DNA of 64,000 nt from CAVTYH01 sp963738835 (GCA_963738835.1 CAVTYH010000009.1:124001-188000), one strand, 5' to 3'. Shown: positions 27,033 to 37,818, counted from the first letter of the stretch. The notes: generated by a model from the sequence alone, not told the origin. Made by a program: numbers and translations.

Positions 27033-27451
27033 TTACGCTGCCGCCGCCTGTCGGACTTGCTCGCGGATGTGGTGTTGGATGGCTGACAAACCGCGCATGC
27101 GTACCATGCCGAGAGCTTCCAGCAATCCCAGTCGTTTGAGCAAATCGGGCGGAGTGGCAAGCACTTCCTCTGGCGTCGCGCCGCTGAAGGCATCGACAAG
27201 GATTCCGACAAATCCTTTCACCGTGGGGGCTTCAGGTGCGACGTCGGCGTGAACCTGAACGCGGCCGTCGTTCACGCTGACCCAGATGAAAACCGGCGTC
27301 TGACATTCGGCAATACGGTGCAAACCAGCATCGCGTTCGGCACGAAAACGTTCGGGTAGCGGCGGCAGATCTTCGGCGAACTCGAGGAGAAGCTCCAGCC
27401 GTTCCGCGGGTCGAGGTCGGCAAATTCGGTGACGATGTCGTCAAGTTTCAA
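27033..27451 (-). CDS. sufE: SufE-like cysteine desulfuration protein (one frameshift)
   Basis: Accepts persulfide sulfur from a cysteine desulfurase for Fe-S cluster assembly. Reading from a TTG at 27451 gives LKLDDIVTEFADLDP; after one missing base near 27411 it continues ERLELLLEFAEDLPPLPERF, then the active-site region RIAECQTPVFIWVSV (Cys), the regulatory segment EAPTVKGFVGILVDAFSG and the C-terminal LSAIQHHIRE. The length of about 139 residues is normal. The TTG start overlaps the stop of the upstream sulfurtransferase (TTGA), so the two are translationally coupled. Confidence 0.85.
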
Positions 27452-28422
27452 CCGTGCACCTCGTTGACTTCGACCGCTCCAGCGTCCCGGTACCTTAGCT
27501 CTCTTTCAACTTCAACTGCTGAACGTGATGGCTTGTTCCGGTTTTGTCGCTTGCACGGCCGACCCGTCCGGTTCGGCGCCCGTACGATCGGCACGCCAAC
27601 CAGATTGCCCCATTCGGTCCAAGAGCCGTCGTAATTCTTGACGTTGTTGAATCCCAGCAGATATTTCAACACGAACCAGGTATGGCTGCTGCGTTCGCCA
27701 ATGCGGCAATAGGCGATGGTCCGACCGCGGCGTGAGAGGTGGTTTTCTTTGCAGTACAGCTTTTCAAGTTCTTTCGCCGACTTGAACGTGCCGTCTTCCT
27801 GCACTGCTTTCGACCAGGGAATGCTGACGGCTCCGGGAATGTGACCGGCTCGCAGAGCGCCCTCCTGCGGATAATCGGGCATGTGAATTGTCTCGCCGGT
27901 GTACTCGCCAGGGGACCGTACATCGACCAGCGGTTTGCCGGCTCGGCTGTGCTTTAGCACTTCCTCACGAAAGGCGCGGATCGCGAGATCGGGCTCCTTT
28001 GCCGTGTAATCGGCCCGCGGATACGTCGGTTCCGGATCGCGCGACCACTCGCGGCCATCTAACTCCCAGCGCATGCGGCCCCCGTCCATGACGAGGCACT
28101 TCTCATGACCATAAAGTTTGAAGACCCAGAACGCATAGCACGCCCACCAGTTGTTTTTATCGCCGTAGAAAACAACCGTGGTGTTGTTGCCAATCCCCTT
28201 GGCGGCACATAACTCGGCGAAGTGGTCTTTGTTGACATAATCGCGAACGGTCGTATCTTGCAAATCGGTGTGCCAGTCGATCTTCACTGCTCCGGGGATG
28301 TGACCCTGGGTGTAAAGCAGCACGTCTTCGTCCGATTCGACGATGCGAACTTCGGGGTCGTTCAAGTGATCGGCTACCCATTGGGTTGTGACCAAAACTT
28401 CGGGATGTGCATATTCAGCCAT
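27448..28422 (-). CDS. Thiosulfate/3-mercaptopyruvate sulfurtransferase (two rhodanese domains)
   Basis: A 324-residue tandem rhodanese. The N-terminal inactive domain has HPEVLVTTQWVADHL and HIPGAVKIDWHTDL. The C-terminal catalytic domain has LVDVRSPGEYTGE, GHIPGAVSIPWSKA and the active-site loop AYCRIGERSSHTWFVL (persulfide Cys). CRIGERS matches the actinobacterial/cyanobacterial CysA-type thiosulfate sulfurtransferases. A short basic tail follows the domain. Coupled by a TTGA overlap to sufE, which suggests the pair moves sulfane sulfur together. A degenerate heptad tract lies 5' of the ATG. Confidence 0.9.
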   Translation of the reverse strand: MAEYAHPEVLVTTQWVADHLNDPEVRIVESDEDVLLYTQGHIPGAVKIDWHTDLQDTTVRDYVNKDHFAELCAAKGIGNNTTVVFYGDKNNWWACYAFWVFKLYGHEKCLVMDGGRMRWELDGREWSRDPEPTYPRADYTAKEPDLAIRAFREEVLKHSRAGKPLVDVRSPGEYTGETIHMPDYPQEGALRAGHIPGAVSIPWSKAVQEDGTFKSAKELEKLYCKENHLSRRGRTIAYCRIGERSSHTWFVLKYLLGFNNVKNYDGSWTEWGNLVGVPIVRAPNRTGRPCKRQNRNKPSRSAVEVERELRYRDAGAVEVNEVHG

Positions 28423-28960
28423 ATCGAATTTGTCTTTCGGTAGTGGAGTAGTGGAATTGTTGGTGTGGGCGGAATCGCTCGATTTTCTAGCCGATTATTC
28501 GTTAGACATCCTATCTGGGGTCAACTGTCCAGTGCCGCCTTATTTACCCCGACATGGTCGAATGGTGGGCGAGCAGCCGACCTGAACGGCAAGTCTTCTG
28601 AGGAATTTCAGTCAAATTCGGCCAGTCGTAAGTGCCAATCTGCCGCCGTGTTCAGCCTACAGCAGTGGAATATGGGGTGCAATTGGCGCATTCCGGAGAA
28701 CCTTCGTCAATCCGCTGGCAATCTTAACCCCTCGGCAATAAGAGCTTGATTCGTTCTGTGGGGTGTGAGAAACTATTGGAAACCTGCCACACAGGTCTTG
28801 CCCATAGCGTGTATTACTCGCAGCCGGGGTTGCTAACCCCGAGCATATTGGCAATCGGGCCCAAGGATTGGGCCGCCAATGAGTCGTGCAGCGCCTAGTT
28901 CGTTAGTGTCAAGACTTCCGACCAAGCATTCCTAAACCACACGGCGCCATAGGGATACCC
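28423..28960. other. Intergenic region, no gene seen
   Basis: About 540 bases between the divergent sulfurtransferase and PSD1 genes. The sulfurtransferase end (28423-28470) is a degenerate period-7 stretch; two hairpins lie at 28811-28880. The open frames here show no family-like content. The promoters of both flanking genes must lie within it. Confidence 0.4.
28811..28880. repeat. Two adjacent hairpins upstream of the PSD1 gene
   Basis: The first stem is CGGGGTT-GCT-AACCCCG. The second is GGCCCAA-GGA-TTGGGCC, enclosed by an outer ATTGGC/GCCAAT pair near 28846-28880. No T-tract follows. They lie about 80 bases upstream of the PSD1 signal peptide start and may be REP-type elements or leader structures. 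Confidence 0.5.
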
Positions 28961-31377
28961 ATGTTGCCCAACCAGGGGCCGGTCGCAATCGAAGCGGCCC
29001 GGGACCGCAGCCGCATTGCGGTGTTCATTGTTTGTATTTTGTTTGGCGGTTCGTTGTCATTCTGGCCCGGGCGTACAAACTGCGTCTTGGCGTCAGAGCT
29101 CAGCGTTGCGCAAGGCGACCAAAAGAGCAAGCCACCTGCGAACGAATCTAGTTCGTCTACTTCGCTCACCACAGGCGCAATTCAACGAAGGGCCAGTTCA
29201 ATCGAGGCGATTGGCCGTTTCAACCGTTAGCCCGGCCAGCGTTGCCGCAGCTCAAACGGCTTAGCAAATGGGTTCGCAATCCGATCGACGCTTTTATAGC
29301 TGAGAAGCTCGAAACCAAAGGTTTGGAGCCAAGTCCGCCAGCCGACAAATTGACGTTACTAAGGCGGGTAACTTTCGATCTTACGGGGCTTCCGCCCACA
29401 CCAGCTGAACAAACTGCGTTTGTGACCGATCAGTCAAGTGATGCTTATGCCAAAGTCGTCGATCGGCTTCTGGCGTCGCCGCACTACGGCGAGCGTTGGG
29501 CACAGCATTGGCTTGATGTGGTGCGTTACAGCGAAACCGAGGGATTCAAAAAAGATGGCCTGCGACCCGATGCATACAAGTATCGCGACTACGTCATTCA
29601 GGCAATGAACGACGATTTACCGTACGATCGGTTCATTCGTCAGCAATTGGCGGGCGATGAGCTGGAGCCCAATAATCCCGACGCACTGGTTGCCACGGGG
29701 CTCATCCGGCTCTATCCGGAAGACATCAACGCGTCGAACATGCTGCAACAGCGGCAGGAGATTCTGGATGACATTACCGAGAACACAGGGCTGGCATTTT
29801 TGGGAATGACCGTTGGCTGCGCCCGCTGTCACGATCACAAGTTCGACGCCATCAAGCAATCCGATTTCTACCGTTTGCAAGCCTGTTTCGCCGCGGTGCT
29901 CCCCGGCGACAATGTGTCGATCGCCACCAAACAGCAGGCAGCCGAGTTCAAACAGCGAATGGAGAGATGGGAGAAAGCTACGAAACCGCTCCGCGATGCC
30001 ATCGATACAGAGCTCGCGGACGAACGGCAACAAGCCCGTCAAGAGGCGATTTCTGCTTACGACCCAGAGACGCTCAAAGCCATCAACACGCCTGCAGAAC
30101 ATCGTTCCTGCCTGCAGAAACAGCTCGTCGCCGAGGCGGAAGAGTGGATTGAGTCGCGAATCGACAGGGCGTATCGTCGGTGCCCTCCTGAGGAGCGGAA
30201 ATTGTACGATAGGCAAGTCGAAGAGCTGGCAAAATTCGACTCGATGAAACCCGACCCGCTCCCGACCGCGATGGCGGTGTTTGACGGCGACGGACAGGCC
30301 CCGCCAACATGCGTATTGGCCGGCGGTAATTATCTCAAACCGGGCCAAGAAGTGGCCCCGGGGTTTCCGGAGTTTTTGGGGGCTAGCGAACCGGAAATCG
30401 TGCCGCCGGAAGGACGACCCAACTCGACCGGCCGGCGATCGGCGCTGGCCGAGTGGCTGACGCGGCCCGATCATCCGATGACAGCCCGGGTGATGATTAA
30501 CCGCGTATGGCAATATCATTTCGGCCAGGGGATCGTGGCTACGCCGAACGATTTCGGCGCCATGGGAGGTAACCCCAGCCATCCGGAATTGCTCGATTGG
30601 CTATCGTCGGAATTCGTCGCTAATGGTTGGCACTTGAAACCAATTCAACGGCTGATTGTGCTGTCGGCAAGTTACTGCCAGTCCTCGAAAGTGAGTCCAT
30701 CCACCGCCGCTCACGCTGCTGCCATTGCCGCCGACGTCGCCAACAACTTGCTGTGGCACGCTCGCCGACAACGGTTAGAAGGCGAGGCACTGCGTGATGC
30801 CGTGCTTGAAGTATCCGGTCAGCTCAACCCGAAAATGTATGGGCCAAGCGTCCATCCGGAGCTGCCACAAGTCCTGGTCGACTCGCGCTACGGTTGGGAT
30901 CCAGATGAAAAGCCGGACGATCGCAATCGTCGATCGATTTACGTGCTGGCCAAGCGCAACATGCGGCTGCCGATGCTGGAAGCCTTTGATCAGCCCGACG
31001 AATTAAATAGCTGCCCGCGCCGCACCAACACGACAACAGCGCCGCAAGCGCTCGAGTTGCTCAACGGCGAGATGACCCAGCAGGCGGCGCGCCAGTGGAG
31101 CGGCAAGCTGCTCTCGGAATGTGGCAACGACGAAGCCAAATTGGTTCGTGAAGCCTACTGCCAAGCGTTTGGTCGCCAGCCACAAGACACGGAGATTAAG
31201 GCCGCCGAAGAATTCGTAGAAAAGCAAGCGGCCGAAATCAAGACGGAGTCCGCTACGCCTGACGAGAAGCAGTTGCCCCTTCCAGTCCCTGTCAAATTGG
31301 ATCGCGTCAAAGCCGCGGCAGTCGTCGATTTCTGCCACGCCCTGCTCTGCTCGAACGAGTTTTTATTTCTGGATTGA
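28961..31377 (+). CDS. Secreted DUF1549/DUF1553 (PSCyt2-PSD1) protein (one frameshift)
   Basis: A planctomycete-type exported protein of about 800 residues. The N-terminus (frame 2) has a signal-anchor stretch IAVFIVCILFGGSLSFW. The main frame begins DWPFQPLARPALP and is joined by a one-base change somewhere in 29152-29215. DUF1549: NPIDAFIAEKLE, RRVTFDLTGLPPTP, YGERWAQHWLDVVRYSETEG and the heme-like CARCHDHKFDAI. DUF1553: LAEWLTRPDHPMTARVMINR, HFGQGIVATPNDFG, HPELLDWL and RRSIYVLAKRN. There is no PSCyt1 cytochrome domain, which many relatives carry at the N-terminus. It pairs with the DUF1501 gene 34 bases downstream. The biochemical role of the pair is unknown. Confidence 0.88.
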
Positions 31378-31410
31378 GGACGATGTCCGACACAAACGTC
31401 CGACACAAAC

Positions 31411-32887
31411 ATGGATCAATGCACTCCACACCCCGAACTCCGAATTCCGCACTTCGAAACTGCTCAATCGCGCCGCGACTTCCTGACTCGTGCCGGCGGC
31501 GGATTCGGCGCCCTGGCGCTCTGGTCGTTGCTGGCTCGTGATGCCAAAGCGACGGAGTTGGCCGCGAAGGGACCGATTTCGCTTACTAATCCTCTGGCCG
31601 CAAAAGCGCCGCCAATGCCGGCCAAAGCCAAGTCGGTCATCTGGTGCTTTCTCGACGGCGGGCCGAGCCATCTCGACCTTTTCGATCCCAAACCGACGCT
31701 GACGAAACTTGCTGGCCAACCGCTGCCCGACAGCTTTCCTCGCCCCCTGACCGCCATGGGCAAGACGGCTTTTACGCCGCTGATGGCCAGCCAGCGGAAA
31801 TTCAAACAGTACGGGCAATCGGGAATTTGGGTCAGCGATTGGTATCCCGAAATCGCCAGTTGTGTGGACGACATGGCCGTGGTTCGTTCGTGCTGGGCCG
31901 ATGGTCTGACGCACGTGGGCAGTGTCTGTGAGATGAACACGGGCAGCATTTTGATGGGACGACCATGCGTCGGCGCGTGGGTGCTCTACGGATTGGGCAC
32001 TGCCTGCGACAACCTGCCCGGCTACGTCGTGCTGACCGACTATCAACAAGAACCGCCCGGCGGCAATCGCCAGTGGAGCACCGGCTTCATGCCCTCGACC
32101 TATCAGGGCACGAAATTCCGCGACGGCAAAACGCCGATTCTGCACGTCGCCCCGCAAGACGGTTACTCCGACAAGCGGCAGCGCAGCAAAATCGATTTCA
32201 TCCAGCAATTGAATCGCCAGCATCTGGAAGGACGTGAGGGCGACAGCAATCTTGAAGCGCGAATCGCCTCGTACGAGTTGGCGTATCGAATGCAGGCCGC
32301 CGCGCCGGAAGCCGTGGACATCACGACGGAAACCGCCGAAACACAGTCGCTGTACGGAATCGACGCCCAAGAAACCGCCGCCAATGGCCGCAACTGTTTG
32401 ATGGCGCGCCGGCTGGTCAGAACGCGGCGTGCGCTTCGTCCAGCTTTACATGGGCTCGGGCAGCAAGTGGGATGCCCATACCGATGTGGAAGGCAATCAC
32501 AGCCAGTACTGCAAAGAAACCGACAAGCCGGTCGCCGGGCTGCTGAAAGATTTGAAGCGTCGTGGTCTTTTGGACAGCACACTGGTGATCTGGGGCGGCG
32601 AATTCGGCCGCACCCCAATGAGCGAAAGCGGCACCGGCCGCGACCACAATCCGTACGGCTTCACCATGTGGATGGCCGGCGGCGGCATCAAGCCGGGCAC
32701 AGTGTACGGCGCGACCGACGAAATCGGCCTGTACGCTGTGGAAAACAAAGCCCACATCCACGATGTCCACGCGACGCTTCTGGCGCTCTTGGGCCTCGAC
32801 CACGAACAGCTGACCTTCCAGCACAACGGCCGCGACGAGCGCCTGACGATCACCAGCGGCACGGTGATCAAAGACATCATCGCCTGA
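31411..32887 (+). CDS. DUF1501 protein, Tat-exported (one frameshift)
   Basis: A 490-residue protein of the DUF1501 family (alkaline phosphatase/sulfatase-like fold), the usual partner of PSD1 proteins. The twin-arginine signal SRRDFLTRAGGGFGALAL lies at residues 21-38. Family landmarks: WCFLDGGPSHLDLFDPKP, DDMAVVRSCWADGLTHVG, FVQLYMGSGSKWDAHTD, VIWGGEFGRTPMSE, GRDHNPYGFTMWMAGGGIKPG and HDVHATLLALLGLDHE. The frame breaks near 32418, where RRLV should run into ERGVRFVQLYM. The first codons after the ATG are a period-7 repeat (TPHPELRIPHFET), so the N-terminus is partly repeat-derived. Confidence 0.9.
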
Positions 32888-32891
32888 TTCT

Positions 32892-34497
32892 TCACGCGAC
32901 CGTCGGCGTCAGATTTTTCGCCGGGCTCGACTGCCGGCGTCGGTGGATCAAGGTATTAGAGCGCCGCACCAATAGGACAGGAATAAGTCCAACCGCGGTG
33001 ATCAGTGCTAGGTCGTATAGCACATCTTCAAGCGCAAAAGCGCGTGCATTGGCGTGAGTCCACTTGGCCGCGAGCGCTTGAGACTGCTTGACACTTTCAT
33101 CAAGCCCACTTCCTTGGCTCGTGAAATGCTGCCGGGTTGCCGAATAAGTTTCGCTGACAATCGGCCGATTGTATCTGACATTCTGCCGCAGCGTGTCGAA
33201 CTGGGCATCGGTCAATTGGGTCCACAAAGTCATCAGCGTCACGGTGGCAAGATACGCCGGCAGCGACCGCATGATGTTGAATACGCCGGCCAGCATCATC
33301 GTTTCATCGATTGGCAGCGCTTCGAAGATGGTCATCAGTGCCGGGCCAATCACCAGCCCTGCGCCGATTCCCCAAGTGCCCAGCGCGCTGGCGATCCAGA
33401 ATTTGCTGGTGTAAAGATCGACGGTCGCCAATTGCCACGTGACAATCGCCATGACGCCCAATCCGACCGCCATGCGGAGTTTGCGATTGCCACGGGTTCC
33501 CACGCTAGTGGCCAGCAGAATCGCCAGCGTCATCGTTCCGACAGCCGGCGAAACCGCCAGTGCCGCTTGCCACCACTGATAGCCGCGCAGATTGATCATG
33601 TACACCGAGAGCAGCGAGAGCAGCGCGTACAAATTGATGCTGAAAATCACCTTGATCATTAGTCCCAGGGTCGTGTTCCGTCGACCGAAGACGTGCAAAT
33701 TGATCAATGGCTTGCGCCATCAGCCCCCAGCAAACGAACGCGCCACAGGCAGCCAGAAATCCAACCAACCAAATGACGAAATGCCGCGACGTCGCCCAGC
33801 CCCAATACTGACCCAAATCCAATACGACGTTCAGCGTGATGATGCTTCCTGCCAACAGTGCCAGACCCACCAAATCCAGCTTGATCCAGGATTGCTTCTC
33901 CGGTCTCGGCTCGCGGGGCAGCAGCATCGAAGCCATTGCAAAGACGACCGTGCCCAGCGGGAAATCGATAAAAAAAATCCACCGCCACGATAACCACGCC
34001 GTCAGCATTCCACCGATCAAGGTGCCTGCCACGGCCGGCACGTACACGGCCATGCCATACAGCGCCATGGCCGTTTTGCGCCCTCGCGGAAACGCACACC
34101 AGATCAGCACCATGCCGACGGAAATCAGCAGGCCGTTGCCCAACCCCTCGAACCACCGCAGCGGCGTCATCCACACAATTTCGGTCACCAAGCCGCAAGC
34201 AGCACCAGCCAGCGTGAACAACAGAACGCCTAGCAAGTAGGCCCCGCGCAATCCCAAGCGACTGCTGCAGAAACCGGTCAGCGCCATGCCCAGGGCCGAT
34301 CCCAACAGATAGCTGCCGCTGATCCAGTGAATGCGGTAATGGTCCGTATCGAGCGCATCAACAAAATCGGCGCTGGGCACATTCAGCATCGTGGAATGGG
34401 CCAGCGCCAGCGCCACGCCCGGCAGTACCGCCGCCATAATGGACCACCGTTTGCGGAGCGTCCACCACAAGCGATCGGCCAAAGTCACCCGATTCAC
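32892..34497 (-). CDS. MFS multidrug efflux permease, DHA2/EmrB type (one frameshift)
   Basis: A proton-coupled drug exporter of the 14-helix EmrB/QacA group, about 535 residues. The N-terminal half has AVLPGVALALAHSTMLNV, HWISGSYLLGSALGMAL, and the motif-C-like GTLIGGMLTAWLSWRWIFF followed by IDFPLG. The C-terminal half starts LINLHVFGRRNTTLGLMI and ends in two helices. The halves lie in different frames; the break is near 33705, between LMAQA and LINLHVF. It starts with a GTGA overlap with the HlyD gene and so is the last gene of a three-gene efflux operon. Its stop is 4 bases from the convergent DUF1501 stop. Confidence 0.88.
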
Positions 34498-35843
34498 GGC
34501 TGCACTCCGGATTGCGGTGATGTCGCAGAAGGCGATTCAACATCGGCCTCTTTACGTTCCCGTTCCCATTCCTCGGCGGCCCACTTGGCGTCGCCGGGGC
34601 CATGTTCGATGTCCACCGTCACCGACAAACCGGGTTTCAAGAGCGGCCAGCGATCGTCGCGCTGGATGGCAATGCGGGTCGGCACGCGCTGCACCACGTA
34701 GGTGAATTCGCCAGACGAAAGATCGCGTGGAATCAGCGAAAAATTCGCGCCAGTGGCTGAGCCGATCCAGGCCACGCGACCACGGAATGGCTCGCTGTAG
34801 GCCTCGACACGCAGCGTTGCCTTGTTGCCCGGATTCACGCCTTCCAGCCGGGTCTCTTCCAAGTTCACGGTAACGTACATGAAGTCGGGATTGTAGATGC
34901 TGAAGATCGGATCGCCGGTGTGCGAATAATCGCCCAGGTGCCGCCATTTTTTGGCAATCACGCAATCGAATGGTGCCGTGATCCGCGTATAGCCCAAGTT
35001 GGTTTGCGTGAGCTGCAAAGCCCGATCGGCTTCTGCGACATCTTGTTTGCGCTCGACAACTTCGTTTTGCAAGACGAGAATTTGCGAATCGCCGAGTTTG
35101 GCTAGTTTCAAATCGGCCCCGGCTTGGGCCACCGCGTTTTTCGCTTGGGCCAATTCTTGCTGGGCAATGTCAATCTGTTTGCGGTTCGCCTCGGCCTGTC
35201 CCAGTTTGGCATCGGCAATTTTTCGCTCGGCCTGCGCCACGTCGTGAATTTTTGTGGCTTCCTGAAATCGCCGTTGACTCACGGACCCGTCGGTAAATAG
35301 TGCGCCGTAACGCTGATAATCTTCCTGGGCTAAAACCAAAGAAGCCTGTGATGAATCGACAGCATGCTGGGCGGCCACCACCGCGTCGTCTACATTCTGC
35401 GAAATCATTTGCACCGCGGCCGCGGCTTTGGTCTCATTGTTTTGCGCCGCCGCTAACTTCGCCGACATCGCGGCTACCTGTTGCGGTACCTGCTTCTGCA
35501 GTAAAGCCAAGTCAGATTCCGACTTCGCCAGCGCCGCTTTGGCCACTTCAGTTTTCGCGCCCGCCAAATCGACTTCGCGCTGATAGATCGACGGATCGAC
35601 CAGTGCCAGCAGTTGACCCTTCTTTACCTGCTCCTGCTCCTGAACGTACACCTCCACCACGTTGCCGGCGACTTGAGGCGAGAGATTCACCAAATGCGAT
35701 TCGATAAACGCATCTTTGCTGAGAGAATGCGTGAACCGATAGGTGACCCAACTTCCACCCCATAAAATTCCCACGACAACTAGCGCGACAAGCACGGCCA
35801 GCAGCAGCATGCGGCGAAGGGTCGAAGCGGCGGGCCAATTCAC
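34494..35843 (-). CDS. HlyD/EmrA-type membrane fusion protein
   Basis: A 449-residue periplasmic adaptor linking the MFS pump to the TolC channel. One N-terminal membrane helix (residues 12-34), a lipoyl half-motif (ESHLVNLSPQVAGNVVEVYV), a long alpha-helical coiled-coil rich in Ala/Gln/Lys (about 70-240), the second lipoyl half GYTRITAPFDCVIAKKW, then a beta-barrel (YVTVNLEETRLEGVNPGNKA) ending FTYVVQRVPTRIAI, typical of EmrA. The order TolC, HlyD, EmrB on one strand with a 40-base gap and a 4-base overlap makes a complete tripartite exporter. Confidence 0.9.
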   Translation of the reverse strand: MNWPAASTLRRMLLLAVLVALVVVGILWGGSWVTYRFTHSLSKDAFIESHLVNLSPQVAGNVVEVYVQEQEQVKKGQLLALVDPSIYQREVDLAGAKTEVAKAALAKSESDLALLQKQVPQQVAAMSAKLAAAQNNETKAAAAVQMISQNVDDAVVAAQHAVDSSQASLVLAQEDYQRYGALFTDGSVSQRRFQEATKIHDVAQAERKIADAKLGQAEANRKQIDIAQQELAQAKNAVAQAGADLKLAKLGDSQILVLQNEVVERKQDVAEADRALQLTQTNLGYTRITAPFDCVIAKKWRHLGDYSHTGDPIFSIYNPDFMYVTVNLEETRLEGVNPGNKATLRVEAYSEPFRGRVAWIGSATGANFSLIPRDLSSGEFTYVVQRVPTRIAIQRDDRWPLLKPGLSVTVDIEHGPGDAKWAAEEWERERKEADVESPSATSPQSGVQP

Positions 35844-35883
35844 GGCGGGATTCTCAGATGCGCAAGTCAGCTATGCGGTTTAT

Positions 35884-37563
35884 CTAGCGTTGGGCGGGCA
35901 TTGCCAGAAAGCTTTCCGGTGGCAGCCCGGCGGCATAGGCTAGGCGGGCCAGGGCCGTCTGATAATCATACGTCGCAATCAGGTAGCCCTGCTGCGCCCG
36001 GGTTAGGGATAATTGGGCGTCGATCACGTCGGTCACAATGGTATCGCCTTGGCTGAAAAGCAACTCGACCACCCGCATGTTCTCGCTGGCCTGGGCAACG
36101 GCCGCCCGAGAAACTTTGATTCGCTCGGCAGCATCGGTAAGGGCCAGATATCCGACCTTAACCTCATAAGCAATCTGGTCGCAGACCTGTTTGCCGGCGG
36201 CCACGGCCAGATCGATTTCTGCCTGAGCGCCGTGCAGCTGGCCAACTCGGCGACCGCCTTGGTACAGCCCCAGCTCGATGCCGATTCCGGCCGATCCCAA
36301 TTGGGAAAAGCGCGTCGGCTCGTGCTCCTGCTGCAAACTGCCGACGCTGCCGGCGACGATTTTTGGCAGAAAATCCGACCCCGCTAGGTTCTGCCCGAGC
36401 TTGGCTTTGGCGATGCCGCGTTCCACCACGCCGAACTCGCGCCGATTTTCCACTGCCAGTTGCAGGCATTGGGCGAGCGGCTGGTCGAACGGCGGCGCAT
36501 CGCTGAGTTCAACCACTTCCGTCGGACACGTCGGATTGATGCCAATCGCGCGGTTAAGCTTAGCTATGGCCACGCCTTGGGCGGTTTCCGCTTTGACCAG
36601 GTCTAGCTGCATTTCTTTGACGAACACATCGGCCCGCAGCATGTCATTGCGGATGGCATTGCCGCGACGCAGATAATTTTTGGCGTCCGTCCACGCTGAT
36701 TGGGCTCGACGGACTGCTTCCTTGGCTGCCGTGCGGGCCGCTCTGGCGCTCAGGGCTTCGAAATACGCGGTGGCCACGTCGAACGACACGGTTTGTTGGG
36801 TGCGCAGGTACTGCAAGCCAGCGATGTCTTGCAGGATGAGCGATTGGCCGAACTTCGACGCCGTGCGGCCGAAATCCCACAGCGTCCATTGGGCCCGCAG
36901 CTCGGCCACGTCGAATTCTTGCGCCGCGCCGCCGTAGGCCACGTTGCCGACCGCGGTGGGAATGGTCGGCAGAACAAATCCATCTGGCGTGTTGCCGGCG
37001 ACATGACGGTAGCCGATGTCCAGCTGCGGCAAAAAATCGGCGTAAGCAATTTCCTTACCGGCCTGCGCGAGGTCTACTTTCGCCCGCGCTGCTTGGATTT
37101 GCGGACTGTTGCGGTAGGCCAAATCGATGGCCGAAGCCAGCGTCAGTTGGTTGCCGGTTTCGTCTTCGCGATTTTTTTCTGTCGGCTGGCTGGATTCGTT
37201 TTGAATGACTGGCGGTGGATGATCGATGGGCTCCGAAAGCGCGCTGGCCTGGCTGATCTTCAATCGCCGGCCCGCTGTTCGTGCTCGCTGCATGTTTTCG
37301 TTCTGCGAATCGGTTTCATCAACTTCGTGGGCAACGGCATAGACGACATCAGGCAGCGACCGGCGCGGCGAAGTGTTTACATTTCGACTGGGAGCTGGCA
37401 ACTCCTGCCGTTCCGAATTCTGCGAAGGCAAGTCGATGTGCGTCGGCGGCGGTTGGAGAATTCGCTCTGCCAATTCACCGTGCGGCACAGGCGGATAGGG
37501 AGCCGGGCATCCGGTGCAGAGCACCAGCGCAAGCCAAGCCCAATGGCATTGAAACCGCTGCAT
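35884..37563 (-). CDS. TolC-family outer membrane efflux lipoprotein
   Basis: About 559 residues. The N-terminus MQRFQCHWAWLALVLCTGC carries a lipobox (LCTGC), so the mature protein is probably acylated, as in OprM/CusC-type channels. A variable Pro/Ser-rich stretch follows, then the two TolC repeats: LTLASAIDLAYRNSPQIQAA (first) and the second around PLAQCLQLAVENRREF, each followed by long helical segments (ALSARAARTAAKEAVRRAQ; AQASENMRVVELLFSQGD). First gene of the efflux operon. The open frame starts at 37590; the ATG at 37563 gives a proper lipoprotein signal. No regulator gene is adjacent. Confidence 0.88.
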   Translation of the reverse strand: MQRFQCHWAWLALVLCTGCPAPYPPVPHGELAERILQPPPTHIDLPSQNSERQELPAPSRNVNTSPRRSLPDVVYAVAHEVDETDSQNENMQRARTAGRRLKISQASALSEPIDHPPPVIQNESSQPTEKNREDETGNQLTLASAIDLAYRNSPQIQAARAKVDLAQAGKEIAYADFLPQLDIGYRHVAGNTPDGFVLPTIPTAVGNVAYGGAAQEFDVAELRAQWTLWDFGRTASKFGQSLILQDIAGLQYLRTQQTVSFDVATAYFEALSARAARTAAKEAVRRAQSAWTDAKNYLRRGNAIRNDMLRADVFVKEMQLDLVKAETAQGVAIAKLNRAIGINPTCPTEVVELSDAPPFDQPLAQCLQLAVENRREFGVVERGIAKAKLGQNLAGSDFLPKIVAGSVGSLQQEHEPTRFSQLGSAGIGIELGLYQGGRRVGQLHGAQAEIDLAVAAGKQVCDQIAYEVKVGYLALTDAAERIKVSRAAVAQASENMRVVELLFSQGDTIVTDVIDAQLSLTRAQQGYLIATYDYQTALARLAYAAGLPPESFLAMPAQR

Positions 37564-37818
37564 GAATCGTGTTGCCCGACGCCGGCTCAAAAGGCCGTCG
37601 CGCTAATTCAGACGTGATACGAAACGAGACGAGAATCGATTGACAAACGGTTTGTTGGGCGCGCAACTGTAGTTTTGCCGACGAATAGGTAAGCCCACGG
37701 CGCAGCGACATCGCCAAAAAACCGGCGATTTGTACAGTGAGGCAGGATGCGGCGTCAAGGCAAACACTTCGCTGCTAGCATGGCCACGAACATCATCGCC
37801 CGCAGCGGCTTGGCGGAC

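Noticed and set aside
28465..28749. 94-residue plus-strand ORF in the intergenic region
   Set aside because: No hydrophobic pattern, domain or ribosome site; overlaps repeat-like sequence.
29617..30582. 321-residue minus-strand open frame antisense to the PSD1 gene
   Set aside because: The sense strand encodes DUF1549/DUF1553 motifs; the antisense product is an Arg/His-rich shadow.
36700..37617. 305-residue plus-strand open frame antisense to the TolC-family gene
   Set aside because: The TolC repeats on the other strand are clear; no motif supports the plus-strand frame.
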